From Straminergon stramineum (taxonomy: Eukaryota > Streptophyta > Bryopsida > Hypnales > Calliergonaceae), in the NCBI GenBank assembly GCA_963920665.1, contig OY987266.1:16621001-16685000 (forward strand): a stretch of DNA of 64,000 nucleotides, read 5' to 3'. Under the pieces are notes generated by a model. It saw only the letters and a list, made by a program, of their open reading frames with translations, did no database searches and was not told where the DNA came from. Position numbers and translations under genes: made by a program. This document shows positions 12,844 to 22,400 of the stretch, one piece after another. Position 1 is the stretch's first letter. Each line of letters opens with the position of its first letter.

Positions 12844-13330
12844 CAAATTGGGTGGAAATAGGGGAAAAATATAATTCCTTCGTTGGCAAGTATACAATTA
12901 AATCCAATTAAGTTCCCGAATGAAGGCCATTCCAGAGGTCTCTTTGATGGCCCAAATTTCTTCTAATGCAATAGAAGAAAGACTTCTATGTCAATATGGA
13001 TAAAAATGTTATACAATATTCAAAAATTCATGCTTCCCCTAAACAAGGAAGGACCAAAATTTAGTTTTGGTAGATAAATGAGTTAAGTATTTACACTCAC
13101 AATCTATACTACCCAACCTACATTTGGACCAAAAAATTTACTAAACTTAGGTATTGATCACACAAGATATACACAATCAAAGCGTGAGTTTACTAGAGCC
13201 TAATTTTGAATTTTAGAACACCAAGGAACAATGCTTTGAAAATTCATAAATTATTCTTATGATATCCAAATAATGCATACTAAGATACATTGGAATCCTA
13301 TTTCGCACGCCAATAAGATCCATTAAAAAT
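12844..13330. other. AT-rich intergenic DNA, nothing seen
   Basis: No frame, hairpin or terminal repeat that I can support. Confidence 0.5.
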
Positions 13331-14960
13331 GTTTTGTGACGAACTGACGACCATAGGTGTGCATACCTTACCGGGGCCTAAGTTAAGTACAGTTCTTCGC
13401 CCTCGGTGTGAATGCACCTCACAGCACCACTGACTCCCCTCAGAGAAGTTAAGTTCTCCTGTGAGGTCGCCAATAACGCCCTGCTTCCCAGAGTGTCAGC
13501 CACAAGGTTAAGCCCCCGACGACCCGGCGTCCCAGGACGACCTGTCTAATTTACCTGCCTCCAGTTGCTCATAACACTTGGGGAAGGCAGAGCTCATTTA
13601 AGATAGCACGAGGAGGACTTCAAACCTGTAACAACACCTCTCCCCGGTCCAAACAGCTACCCACTCCCCGTGGTTTTATTGTCTCGCATTTACGTCCACG
13701 TAATAAACGAAAGAGGCGCCTGCCAGAGTTTCCTTGAATATGTTGCTTGCAATTATTCCATCGAACTAAGTTAGAGTTGTTCATATTTGTGCAATCACAA
13801 CATAGATACATCGCTCCTGTAGTACGGTACTGAACTTCCCCCCCGGTCTCTTTTTCGTGCCATCCGGGACACAAGCCAACTTGGTTGGGATCGATCAGGG
13901 ATTTATTACGTTACAGAGGAGGTGTCATGACATGAAGGTTTCGAACGTGGTTTCTTACGGACTGCAGTTTCCCCTGGACTAACTCAACTCCCCCCTACTT
14001 AAGAAGAATTGATGAGCCAGGAGGAGCAGTTCTCCTGCACAAACAATTGCAGACAGTCAGGCTTGCAAGGAAATAATCTGAAGCTCCATGAAACTCTCTC
14101 AAGGCAAAGCTTGAGCTATTATTCTACCCTACCGGCTGTGATATTGTGAAAGCGACCTGAGAATGTTCTCCTGGTTATTCATGTCAGTTATGCAATGATT
14201 TGGAACTCCCGATTATTTTGGCTTTTCAGGGTTTCGGTGTGAGGGTCATTAATATGTAAGATTGATTGCCTGTGACACGTACGTTCAAGTAGACAATGAT
14301 TGTGGACTTGGGGCGAGAGAGCTGTCTGTCTGAAGGTCTGGAGTTTCGCGTTTTCTATTTTTACAGGTATTGCTCTCAGCTCTGTTCTGCAGATCAAACC
14401 TCGAAGTTTTAGGATTCAGGCTAGGGTTACAACAGAAGACGCAATAAGCAAGGCCAGGAAAGGGGACAGTATTGTGGGGGAGTCGCGCGTCACAAAATGT
14501 AGCCTTCGATCCAGTGACTAATTAACATTTAGGAGCACCCTGGATGTCATACATGCTGCCTGGAAATTGCATTGCTGACAGACCCAGAGAAGGTCCGAGT
14601 ACGTCAGCGCTGCTCAGGTGATACACTCCTCTGAAATAGATACCTCCAGTCCATTTTTTCCATGCGCGCCCATCACCACGCTTCAGCATTGGGTTTGTGT
14701 CAGCTGAACCGTCTTGAATGTTCCGTGTTGCACGCAGCTGGAGCACAATCACAAATTCAGTAGAGCACAACTGCAGTTTGCCAATTCTCAATAGATTGGC
14801 ATGATCGCATTGTTACGAGCACAATACCTTCTGGTACACGTACACTGTCCCGCCTCTGTCAATCACTCATTTGAATTTTGGAACTAGAATTCTCGTCGGC
14901 ATTTATTCTCAGTCGCGCATTGGGTATCCGATGTCGACATAGACTCAAAACTTCATTTCA
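13331..14960. other. Higher-GC island upstream of KCS, no assignable gene
   Basis: The composition changes sharply from the AT-rich flank to balanced sequence near 13331 and stays so up to the KCS gene. Frames of 60-90 codons are open on both strands (13620-13874 minus, 14300-14521 plus, 14522-14791 minus). None has a motif I recognise. The stretch 14395-14520 (plus) reads like a coding fragment (Arg/Lys-rich with few AT-type codons) but lacks a partner exon I can defend. It may be distal promoter, an undetected gene with small exons, or worn gene remnants. Confidence 0.4.
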
Positions 14961-15012
14961 CGAAACGTACAGTAACGTACATGGACATTTTTCACTTGTA
15001 CTGGGGACACCA

Positions 15013-15338
15013 AATTGGGGATGCATGGTGTGAGAACTCGATCTGAGCTTTGTAACACAACGTAGAAAATGTCATTGTAAGCATTAGAAGGAGATCGATT
15101 AGTTTGTTGTTTTGACGCATTCCGGGACACATTCTATAGCATATCGTTGTACGAGCAGCGTTGATCCTAGCACCTACAAAACGTCCATTTCACTAGTGGG
15201 GATGGTGTGAGCGAGCTTCATAACACAACGTCAAGAATGTCATTGTAAAACATTAGTAGGAGTTCGACTAGTATGTCGTTTAGACTCCTCAAGTATCGTC
15301 ACAGGAGCTCTGTTGATCCCACGGCAGCACCTGCTTCC
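15013..15338 (+). repeat. Tandem duplication in the KCS upstream region
   Basis: Two diverged units, about 15013-15177 and 15198-15338, share GGGGATG(CAT)GGTGTGAG, GCTT(T/C)(G/A)TAACACAACGT, AATGTCATTGTAA, CATTAG(A/T)AGGAG(A/T)TCGA(T/C)TAGT, and GTTGATCC(T/C)A...GCACCT. The second ends only about 115 bases before the KCS start codon, so it lies in the proximal promoter or 5' leader. A duplicated promoter segment could double binding sites, but I cannot name any site. Confidence 0.65.
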
Positions 15339-15453
15339 GGTTTGTAACGTTTGTTTGTACCGATAGTGTGCAGTTGTGCGTTTAGGATCACCGAACCAGC
15401 AAGAAGAAAGAGCAGTAGCTGGTTCAAGAGTAGAGGCTTAGAAGCTCAAATCC

Positions 15454-17040
15454 ATGGCTCCCAATGCGGAGAATGCTGATGAAGCAATTGAGTTTCCATC
15501 TCGAGGGATCAATAACAAAGTGGCGGTCAAAATCAAGGAGCGGCAACGTTTCCCTGACTTATTGCAATCCGTGAACCTCAAATACGTGAAGCTCGGGTAC
15601 CACATTGTGATGTCGCACGCGCTCTACCTTTTCATGATCCCGCTCCTGCTCGCCGTAGCCGCGGAGATTGGTCGTCTGGGTCACCGCGACTTGCTGCAGC
15701 TCTGGGAGCATCTGCAATACAACTTGGTGAGCGTGCTAATGTGCTCTGGCGCGCTCGTCTTCGTGGCCACTCTCTACTTCATGTCGCGCCCACGTCCCGT
15801 CTACCTCATCGACTTCGCCTGTTACAAGCCCGAGGATGCGTGCAAGGTCACCATGGAGACTTTCATTGATTGTTCTGTGCAATCGAAGGGTTTCAGCGAC
15901 AGCAGTCTAGAGTTTCAGCGTAAGATCATCGGCCGGTCCGGGTTGGGTCAGGAGACGTACCTTCCGCGCGCGCTCATCACCTTCCCAACGAATGCCTGCA
16001 TGTCTGAAGCGCGTCTGGAGGCGGAGCACGTGATGTTCGGCGCCATTGACGAGCTTTTGTTGAAAACGGGCGTGAAGGCGAAAGACATCGCCATTCTTGT
16101 TGTGAATTGCAGTTTGTTCAACCCCACGCCGTCTCTTTCCGCCATGATCGTGAACCACTATAAGATGCGGGGGAACGTGTTGAGCGTGAACTTAGGTGGG
16201 ATGGGGTGCAGCGCGGGAGTGATAGCCGTCGACGTCGCGAGAGATCTTCTTCAGGTTCACGGGGAGAGCCTCGCGCTTGTGCTGTCCACGGAAAACATCA
16301 CTCTGAATTGGTACAACGGAAACGACAGAACGAAGCTGGTGTCCAACTGCTTGTTTCGAATGGGCGGCGCGGCGGTGTTACTTTCCAACAAGCGATTCGG
16401 GAAACGGAAAGCGAAGTACGAGCTGCAGCACACTGTGAGAACGCACAGAGGCGCAGATGAGAGAGCCTATCAGTGCGTGCTACAAGAAGAAGATGCGAAC
16501 GGGTCCTTGGGAATCACTTTGTCGCGGGAGCTCATGGAGGTCGCGGGGGCCGCGTTGAAAGCGAATATCACCACAGTCGGTCCGCTTGTACTTCCCCTCT
16601 CGGAGCAGCTCCTTTTCTTCGCGAATCTCGTCGGGCGCAAGCTGCTGAACTGGAAGATCAAGGCGTTTATCCCTGATTTCAAGCTTGCGTTTGAGCATTT
16701 CTGCATTCACGCGGGGGGGAGGGCGGTGTTGGATGAGGTGGAGAAGAATTTACAGCTGACAAATTGGCATATGGAGCCGTCACGGATGACGTTGTACCGA
16801 TTCGGAAACACGTCCAGCAGCTCCATTTGGTACGAGCTGGCGTATGCGGAAGCTAAGGGGCGCGTGAAGAAGGGGGACCGCGTGTGGCAGATTGCGTTTG
16901 GGTCGGGATTCAAGTGTAATAGCGCGGTGTGGCGGGCTCTGCGGACTGTGAAAATGGATCGCCGTTACAGCCCGTGGTCGGATTGCGTAGACAAGATGCC
17001 GATCGAAGTGCCGACGAACCATAAGTTCGGGGCTTCCTAG
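15454..17040 (+). CDS. KCS: 3-ketoacyl-CoA synthase (FAE1/KCS-type), 528 residues
   Basis: Condenses malonyl-CoA with a long-chain acyl-CoA, the first and chain-length-determining step of the ER fatty acid elongase; products feed waxes, suberin, sphingolipids or storage lipids. The frame is intact and uninterrupted, as in most plant KCS genes. Two hydrophobic segments at about residues 50-72 and 90-110 are the usual N-terminal membrane anchors. The catalytic Cys is C252 in NLGGMGCSAG; the conserved His and Asn are H419 in HFCIHAGGRAV and N452 in RFGNTSSSSIWYE; a further conserved His is H331 in RTHRGAD. The C-terminal GSGFKCNSAVW motif is present. Length is normal for the family (about 460-550). 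The ATG has GCT after it and a purine-poor but acceptable context (AATCCATGG); no upstream in-frame ATG competes. Which KCS clade, and hence which chain length, cannot be told by eye. GC-rich codon use contrasts with the AT-rich flanks. Confidence 0.97.
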   Translation: MAPNAENADEAIEFPSRGINNKVAVKIKERQRFPDLLQSVNLKYVKLGYHIVMSHALYLFMIPLLLAVAAEIGRLGHRDLLQLWEHLQYNLVSVLMCSGALVFVATLYFMSRPRPVYLIDFACYKPEDACKVTMETFIDCSVQSKGFSDSSLEFQRKIIGRSGLGQETYLPRALITFPTNACMSEARLEAEHVMFGAIDELLLKTGVKAKDIAILVVNCSLFNPTPSLSAMIVNHYKMRGNVLSVNLGGMGCSAGVIAVDVARDLLQVHGESLALVLSTENITLNWYNGNDRTKLVSNCLFRMGGAAVLLSNKRFGKRKAKYELQHTVRTHRGADERAYQCVLQEEDANGSLGITLSRELMEVAGAALKANITTVGPLVLPLSEQLLFFANLVGRKLLNWKIKAFIPDFKLAFEHFCIHAGGRAVLDEVEKNLQLTNWHMEPSRMTLYRFGNTSSSSIWYELAYAEAKGRVKKGDRVWQIAFGSGFKCNSAVWRALRTVKMDRRYSPWSDCVDKMPIEVPTNHKFGAS

Positions 17041-18197
17041 TTTCCCTTCTAACCCTTAACCTACTCTTCGAATTCCCTAGCCTTTAGAGAGTTACATTGA
17101 TGAAATTTAGCAAGCTCTCTTTCTCTCAAGATGCATTGATCCGTGAGAGTGCTGGCGAGTTGCTAAACTCCGGAAGCGATCTTATGTGTTCGGTATGGAG
17201 AGACGCTGATTGAATTGATTGAAACGGAATGCGATCCCCGCAAGTAGAGCTGGGATCGGAATGAAAATGGAAGGTTCTTGTAATTCTACTGAATCGAAAG
17301 CTTATGAGTCCTGATGAACCAGGATCAATTTTCGTCTTCACGTACATGTGCAAAGGCATTGTCACGATCACCCTAATCGTCAATATCTGACAACCAGTAA
17401 ATCTTCTGTACGACAAAATACGTTGTTTGGTTTAACGAAGTTTGTGTGATACAGTCTATTATGTGCACATGGGTATGGCTTAGTGAGCTTTGGTATTGGT
17501 ATGGCTTTTGCTTCGTTCCTTCCAAGATTTCTGATTCGATGGAAATTCTCGTGTCAGCTATGCAATCGTGTTGACAGGAAACATTCAGATTTTTACATTC
17601 TGCTACGGCCACTTGTGAAGCTCCTAGAGAAGCCACTGACATTGATAGCGCTGAAGCATTTCTGACTCTGATCATAGAAATCAGAGCCAGAAATCATAGA
17701 AACCTGTACATCATCTCAAGGTACTGAAATCCCAACTGGTGTTCGGTAGAACTGGGTGTTAAAAGAAAAAAACTCAACTTCGAAATCGCTTGAACGTATT
17801 CTGCCAAAAGAGAGGTTCGGGAAAGAGCCATAAAATTTCGGTCATGTGCATTTATACCTAGTGTTAATTACGATACTATGTTGTTTGCGGTGTCTGTTCA
17901 CGGCTTCGCCACTATCCTCCTTCACAGGCAAGTCTATCTAACTTCTGATGTACTTCAAATTCGAGAGATTCTTTCTGAACCCCTTTCAAGACTGAGAGTA
18001 CTAGGACTACGCGATTGTCGCGCTGTTTAAGTTCTATCGAGATTCAATAATCGACATCAACCTCGGAAGATAGTCTACGTCTATCAATCTTCGAGTTTTT
18101 TCAGAGTTGTTATCCAAATTCAGCTTGTCAAAGTATGCAAATACGTAGTCAGACTTTAAGAAGCAGGCTGGGTTCCTGAACTTGAAACCTTGGGTAG
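17041..18197. other. 3' flank of KCS, no further gene
   Basis: The first few hundred bases presumably hold the KCS 3' untranslated region; I see no clear AATAAA near the stop. Frames at 17126-17416 and 17373-17675 (minus) have no family features and overlap each other. Confidence 0.45.
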
Positions 18198-18201
18198 TTA
18201 A

Positions 18202-18796
18202 CCCCTAAAGGTCCATAAGGCCACCACATGGTTTTTGCAACTACATTTGTAGAAAATTTGGAATGTAAACCTCATCAATAGTCGGTGACCAACAAAGAGA
18301 CCCTAGATGGGTTTTTTTTATGAATCCATGGGTACAAATTGATCAAGAAATGATTGAGTGAGCGATTTTCTATGAATTTTTGGAGAATAGGAAAAGTACT
18401 CTGGGCTATCACTTCACGTGCTCATATCTTTTTTTCCACATCTCAAAATGATTGGAAAAAAATTTCGCATCTAAATCATGATGATATGTACTTGTGAAAA
18501 AAAAATCAGAGTTTTTGGATCACTTTTGAGCATTCCGATTTCAACATTTCAATTTCAGTGCACATACAAAGTTCTGCAGAATTGGATATCTTTCATCAAT
18601 TTTGTCAACGGTAGCATTTTCTCAAAAATTGTGCGATTTTGTTGATCTTTTTTTCATAGGAAAGTTACATGAGTCTTCTTTCATTTCAACAGTGGCGATC
18701 ATCAAAATCATGTCACACATTTGAGAAATTATGCTTGTTATAAGAGCTAGTCAAGAAATCAAGAGCTTTGCTCAAACACCCCCGGTCCTTTAGGGG
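18202..18796 (+). mobile_element. TTAA-bounded element, 595 bp, best-preserved ends
   Basis: TTAA (18198-18201) is followed by CCCCTAAAGGTCC, and the right end read inward is CCCCTAAAGGACC, then TTAA (18797-18800). That gives 13-bp terminal inverted repeats with one mismatch. The sequence outside the TTAA pair (GTAG and GATT) does not match, so no longer target duplication exists. There is no coding frame. It lies between the KCS gene and the 310-residue gene. Confidence 0.75.
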
Positions 18797-18800
18797 TTAA

Positions 18801-19285
18801 GATTACTCGTTGGCAAGTCAAGATTGTGTTAACTTGAAAGCTTCAAGCTTGATCTGCGAAGTGGGTTCTTGTACGAAGTGCTTTGATCAGCAACTTACGA
18901 AATGTGTACATCGACAATGGAATTGAAGTTCTCGCTTTGCTGCAACTTGGATACGTTGACAAAATTGCTCCGAATAAAAATTTGTGCAAAGATTGATGAA
19001 CGCTCTGTTGCACTGAATGTGCAAGAATATACACTACCAAATGTTATTGAATGCAAATCTACATTTTTGAAAGATTCTAATTTTCAATGATCTCGTTTTC
19101 CATGGGAATTTGAAAAGAACAGCATTACCTGCGCTCTTATCCTTGTGCCACGAGGGATCTCAACTAGGTTTGGTAGATACTAAAGAACATATGTGTGTAT
19201 GTTAGATATCTATCATTGTGCTTAATTGTTTTAACAATGGGAGATAAAGCCAAGTGGAGATGTACTGGAAGGTGCACACCTAAAT
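18801..19285. other. Intergenic, nothing supported
   Basis: Only overlapping short frames (18843-19040 minus, 18902-19090 plus) with no recognisable product. Confidence 0.45.
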
Positions 19286-19289
19286 CCCA

Positions 19290-19565
19290 AATCATACTCT
19301 ATCTAAAACCACCATCATCGCTCTATATACATCTCTAAAATCAATATGTACCTAGGTTGGAAGTAACAATTTTAGAACATCCACTGAAGGGAACTTCGAC
19401 CCTATATGACTTATGCACACAGTATCCAAATGTTGCATTCTTCTGTGCGCTGGAAACTCCTTTCATTTGCCATCAAGAAAATATGAAAATTTGATTACAG
19501 TAGTCTAACTGGGCATTAGTATAAATAGTGGCGCTTTTGGGTGTGCCTACCTTAAGGTGTAGAAG
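19290..19565 (+). repeat. Interspersed repeat shared with 29690-29965
   Basis: The two stretches share, in order, CC(A)TCATC, ACATTTC(T)AAAATCAATATGTAC, GTATCCAAATG, TTTCA(T/C)TTGCCA(T)CAAGAAAAT, CTAACTGGGCA-like and AGTGGCG(C/G)TT(T/C)T, followed by a GTGCC/GTACC...CTTAAGG/ACTGAAG boundary. No coding frame is shared. Ends are approximate, and I could not define terminal repeats. Confidence 0.5.
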
Positions 19566-19599
19566 TTCCTTCAATCTCAGTACTGGTCCTGCAATCAGA

Positions 19600-20272
19600 G
19601 ATCCTCTAGACCAAGCATCCCAATCCCTGAAACCATCGGACATTTAGAAAGTAATTTCACGAGGATATATTGCTTATGCTCCAGCCATGGCGACCATGGC
19701 CCCGCCTACAAAACTGTTGGTATTTGTAGGAAGTCTAACGAGGTGTTGAACTGTTGATCGTCGCCAGATCGATTCCAAAATTGCATCAGAATTACCGAAT
19801 GATTTACAGTACTAGTATCTTTGGACACGAAGAAACGAAAGGAATGAAACGGGGCTACTGCCACACTTGCGCCCGCACAGGCTCCATGGCCAGCAGCTCC
19901 TGCGCGGTGTCCGCAGCGCCCTCACGTAACGACCTCAAATGCGCCAGCAGAGAGCCACTCGAACAAGCATCCCAAATCACTGAAACCATCGTAAATTTAG
20001 AAAGAAATTTCACGAGGATATATTTGATTACGCTCCAGCCATGGCGACCATGGCCCCGCCTACAAAACTGTTGGTACTTGTACAAAGTCTAAGAGGATCG
20101 TCGCCAGATTCCAAAATTGCTTTATAACTACCGAATGATTTACAGTATTAGTATCTTTGTACATGAAGAAAAGGGGGCTACTACCACATTTGCGCCCGCA
20201 CGGGCTCCATGGCAAGCAGCTCCTGCGCGGTGTCCACAGCACTCTCTCGCAACGACCTCAAATGCGCCAGCG
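19600..20272 (-). repeat. Tandem duplication of the 3' end of the 310-residue gene
   Basis: Unit 1 (about 19600-19945) and unit 2 (about 19946-20272) align over their length; shared stretches include AAGCATCCCAA, TTTCACGAGGATATAT, CCAGCCATGGCGACCATGG, GCCTACAAAACTGTTGGTA, ACCGAATGATTTACAGTA and the coding block with GGCAGCTCCTGCGCGGTGTC-like sequence. Unit 2 contains the stop codon (20181-20183), the last 30 or so codons and the 3' flank of the gene. Unit 1 is a downstream extra copy in which the reading frame is still open over the same codons (19870-19945, minus) but has no start or upstream exon. It is a gene fragment, not a second gene. Confidence 0.75.
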
Positions 20273-21679
20273 TCCACTTCTGCCACTCGTTCTTGTCTCC
20301 CTTTGTGCGCGGCGGGTTGAAACGGCTCCGAAACTCGCTGGAGCCCAGACAATGCTCCACTTTCCGACCCACGAGCACGAGGTGGATATGGCGCTCGCCT
20401 TGCAACCTGGCCGCGATGTACACCACGGCGTGGCGGACAGTGCCGTTGCGCGGATCCCGCGATTCCACGGCGTGGCTAATGGCGCCACCTTCGCTGCGGA
20501 TATTGAGGATGGAGCCGCAAATGGCCGCGTCGATGTCCTCGGAAGGGCACGTCTCCGTGAGCTTCAGTTTTAGGAATGTCGCGAGCTGTCTCGTGTCGTC
20601 GATAGGGACGATGATCTCGCCGAGTTGGAAGGCGGAAACTTGGGGAGCCACGATCTTGTCGAACTCGTAGGAGAGGCGCTCCCTGCACAACACCAAGTTC
20701 CGAACCCTAATTGCTTAGACACCTCTTCAGATGCTTTACAGCTCCTACTATGAAATAAACAAGAGTCCCCCCCACATGTATACCACAGCTCACAATCGCA
20801 CATGTCCCTCTCTTCATGCAATTGCAAAGTCTCAGAATCAGTTTCGAGTTTCATGGTTTAGGAGGCAAAGTGACCAACGTTCAGTTACTGTAAGTTCGGA
20901 ATACGAGGATCACTACGAGAGGCGAAAATGTTGCCCACTTTGAAACCCCATATTCTCTCAATTTTCTAAGTAGAGGAAGATGCGTCTCTGCTGTCACGGA
21001 TATGATAAGGATGAGTCACAAATTGCTATGAAGATGAAATTTCAATTGTTCCACAGGGTGATTCCATCTCCTTGAGTTTGGTAAGAGCTTCCAACGATGG
21101 AAGAGTAGTGGACGAAACCAAGTGCCCCACACGGCAAGTATTGTCCTCCGACGCTAACCTTCAACGTACGACGGTAGTAGCTACTCTGAAACCGCAAATG
21201 TACAAGAAGTTTAGATCGCATCGTGAATTCATATCAAACGTAACGTACCGGTCTTCCAGAGCGAGATTCTCCTCCCAAATCTGCAATCGATCTCTTAGCA
21301 CAATCGGCAACAACGGCGACGCCTTCGTTGTTACCTCCTCCTCCTGCTCCTCCTTCACGTCCTCCTGCGCATCATCAAATTCCTCACACTCTTCCGCCTC
21401 CCGTTTCGTATCTTCTAACCTCGACGACGACGTAGTTTGCGTCTCTCGTTGCTGTGGCGATAAGGCGAAGCTCACCAGCGCAACACTGAGATACTTTTGC
21501 GTGCATTCCCGGATAAGCGAGAAGGCGAATGTGAGGCCCCAAATTAGAATTTCCTTTCCGATCCACAGCACGAACACCACCACACGAATCAACCACATGA
21601 GAATAAGGTAGTAAACATTCGAGGACGCCAGCACCTTGCGCACCACCACTTGCAACTTGGACGGATCCACAGGCTCCAT
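20181..21679 (-). CDS. Unrecognised membrane-anchored protein, two exons, 310 residues
   Basis: Exon 1 is 21249-21679 and exon 2 is 20181-20682, with a 566-base intron (donor GTACGT, acceptor TGTGCAG). Exon 1 ends after two bases of a codon and exon 2 supplies the third, so the frame runs through; this join is my inference. The start is the ATG in GCCATGGAG; the frame opens slightly upstream without an ATG. Residues about 15-75 are hydrophobic (two to three membrane segments, e.g. LMWLIRVVVFVLWIG). Residues about 85-120 are very acidic (Glu/Asp-rich linker). Exon 2 codes for a soluble domain with conserved-looking CPSEDIDAAICGSILNIRS. That phrase faintly recalls the ICGxVxxVR stretch of eIF4E-like cap-binding proteins, but the cap-binding Trp residues are not evident, so I do not assign it. 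The 3' end is tandemly duplicated downstream. GC content is higher than in the flanks, which supports coding. Confidence 0.6.
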
Positions 21680-21754
21680 GGCTTCTATCAATTCCCTAGC
21701 TCGTCTTCTGTCTACTTCACCTGCTCATTACTCCCACCATCGGTGTACCACTCA

Positions 21755-21871
21755 CAGCTCGAGTTTTCTAATATCTTGCTTTGGAACGTACTGCAATTCT
21801 CACGACCACAGCGCCAGCTTGAGTTCTTCAATCTCTTGCTTTACAACTGCAATTCTCACGACCACAACGCA
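21755..21871 (-). repeat. 57-60 bp tandem duplication just upstream of the 310-residue gene
   Basis: Unit 1 (21755-21814) and unit 2 (21815-21871) both read CAGCT(C/T)GAGTT, AAT(A/C)TCTTGCTTT, then CTGCAATTCTCACGACCACA or close variants on the plus strand. They lie 76-192 bases before the start codon of the minus-strand gene, so in its 5' leader or promoter. Confidence 0.65.
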
Positions 21872-22121
21872 GCTTCCTAGCTACCACCACCAGTTGTAGT
21901 GATCATTCCCTGAGGTACCTCGGTGCAGATCTCGAAGAGGTAACATATGATAAGTAAGCAAGCTAGTGAGCAAGTGCAAGAAAGATCGGCCGGGCGGCTG
22001 GTTGTGAACAATGATTCAGCGGTGAGTGCTTCCGGTCATGACTGTATATGAATACCTTGTACTTGACAGTGAAAGTACTTGTAGACTCACGGTCTCCGTC
22101 TCCTTCACTTGGCATGGGATT

Positions 22122-22140
22122 CCTAGCTAGCTAGCTAGCT
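22122..22140 (+). repeat. (CTAG)n microsatellite
   Basis: Nearly five copies of the self-complementary tetranucleotide CTAG. Confidence 0.85.
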
Positions 22141-22283
22141 GCGGCATGCTTGTCAGGCACAGTGACCTCCTGATTTTTACAAGAAAACTATAGCAACTAC
22201 GGAGTAAGTAATTTGCTGTCTATCTCACGTACTAGAGCTGTGTGGGCATTCACGGAAGGAGGCTGCGAATAAGGTCTGCAAAC

Positions 22284-22400
22284 AAGGTGGCGATGGAAAT
22301 TTGACAGGTTGTTAAGCTTATAACTTACGTACTAGGAGGTGGCGACGGAAATTTGACAGGTTGTTAAGCTTATAACTTACGTACTGGGAGGTGGCGACGG
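22284..22400 (+). repeat. 52-bp tandem repeat, 2.3 copies
   Basis: The unit starts GGTGGCGA(C/T)GGAAATTTGAC, continues through AGGTTGTTAAGCTTATAAC and ends TTACGTACT. Starts at 22286, 22338 and 22390 give an exact 52-base period; the third copy is cut after about 15 bases. Near identity suggests a recent event. Confidence 0.85.

Noticed and set aside
13400..13520. GAGAAGTTAAGTTC and neighbouring words recalling 5S rRNA
   Set aside because: Only one short word matches; the flanking 5S sequence and internal promoter are absent.
15907..17022. Many open frames of 65-84 codons on the minus strand and in other plus frames across KCS
   Set aside because: They are shadows of the GC-rich KCS coding sequence; none has its own motif.
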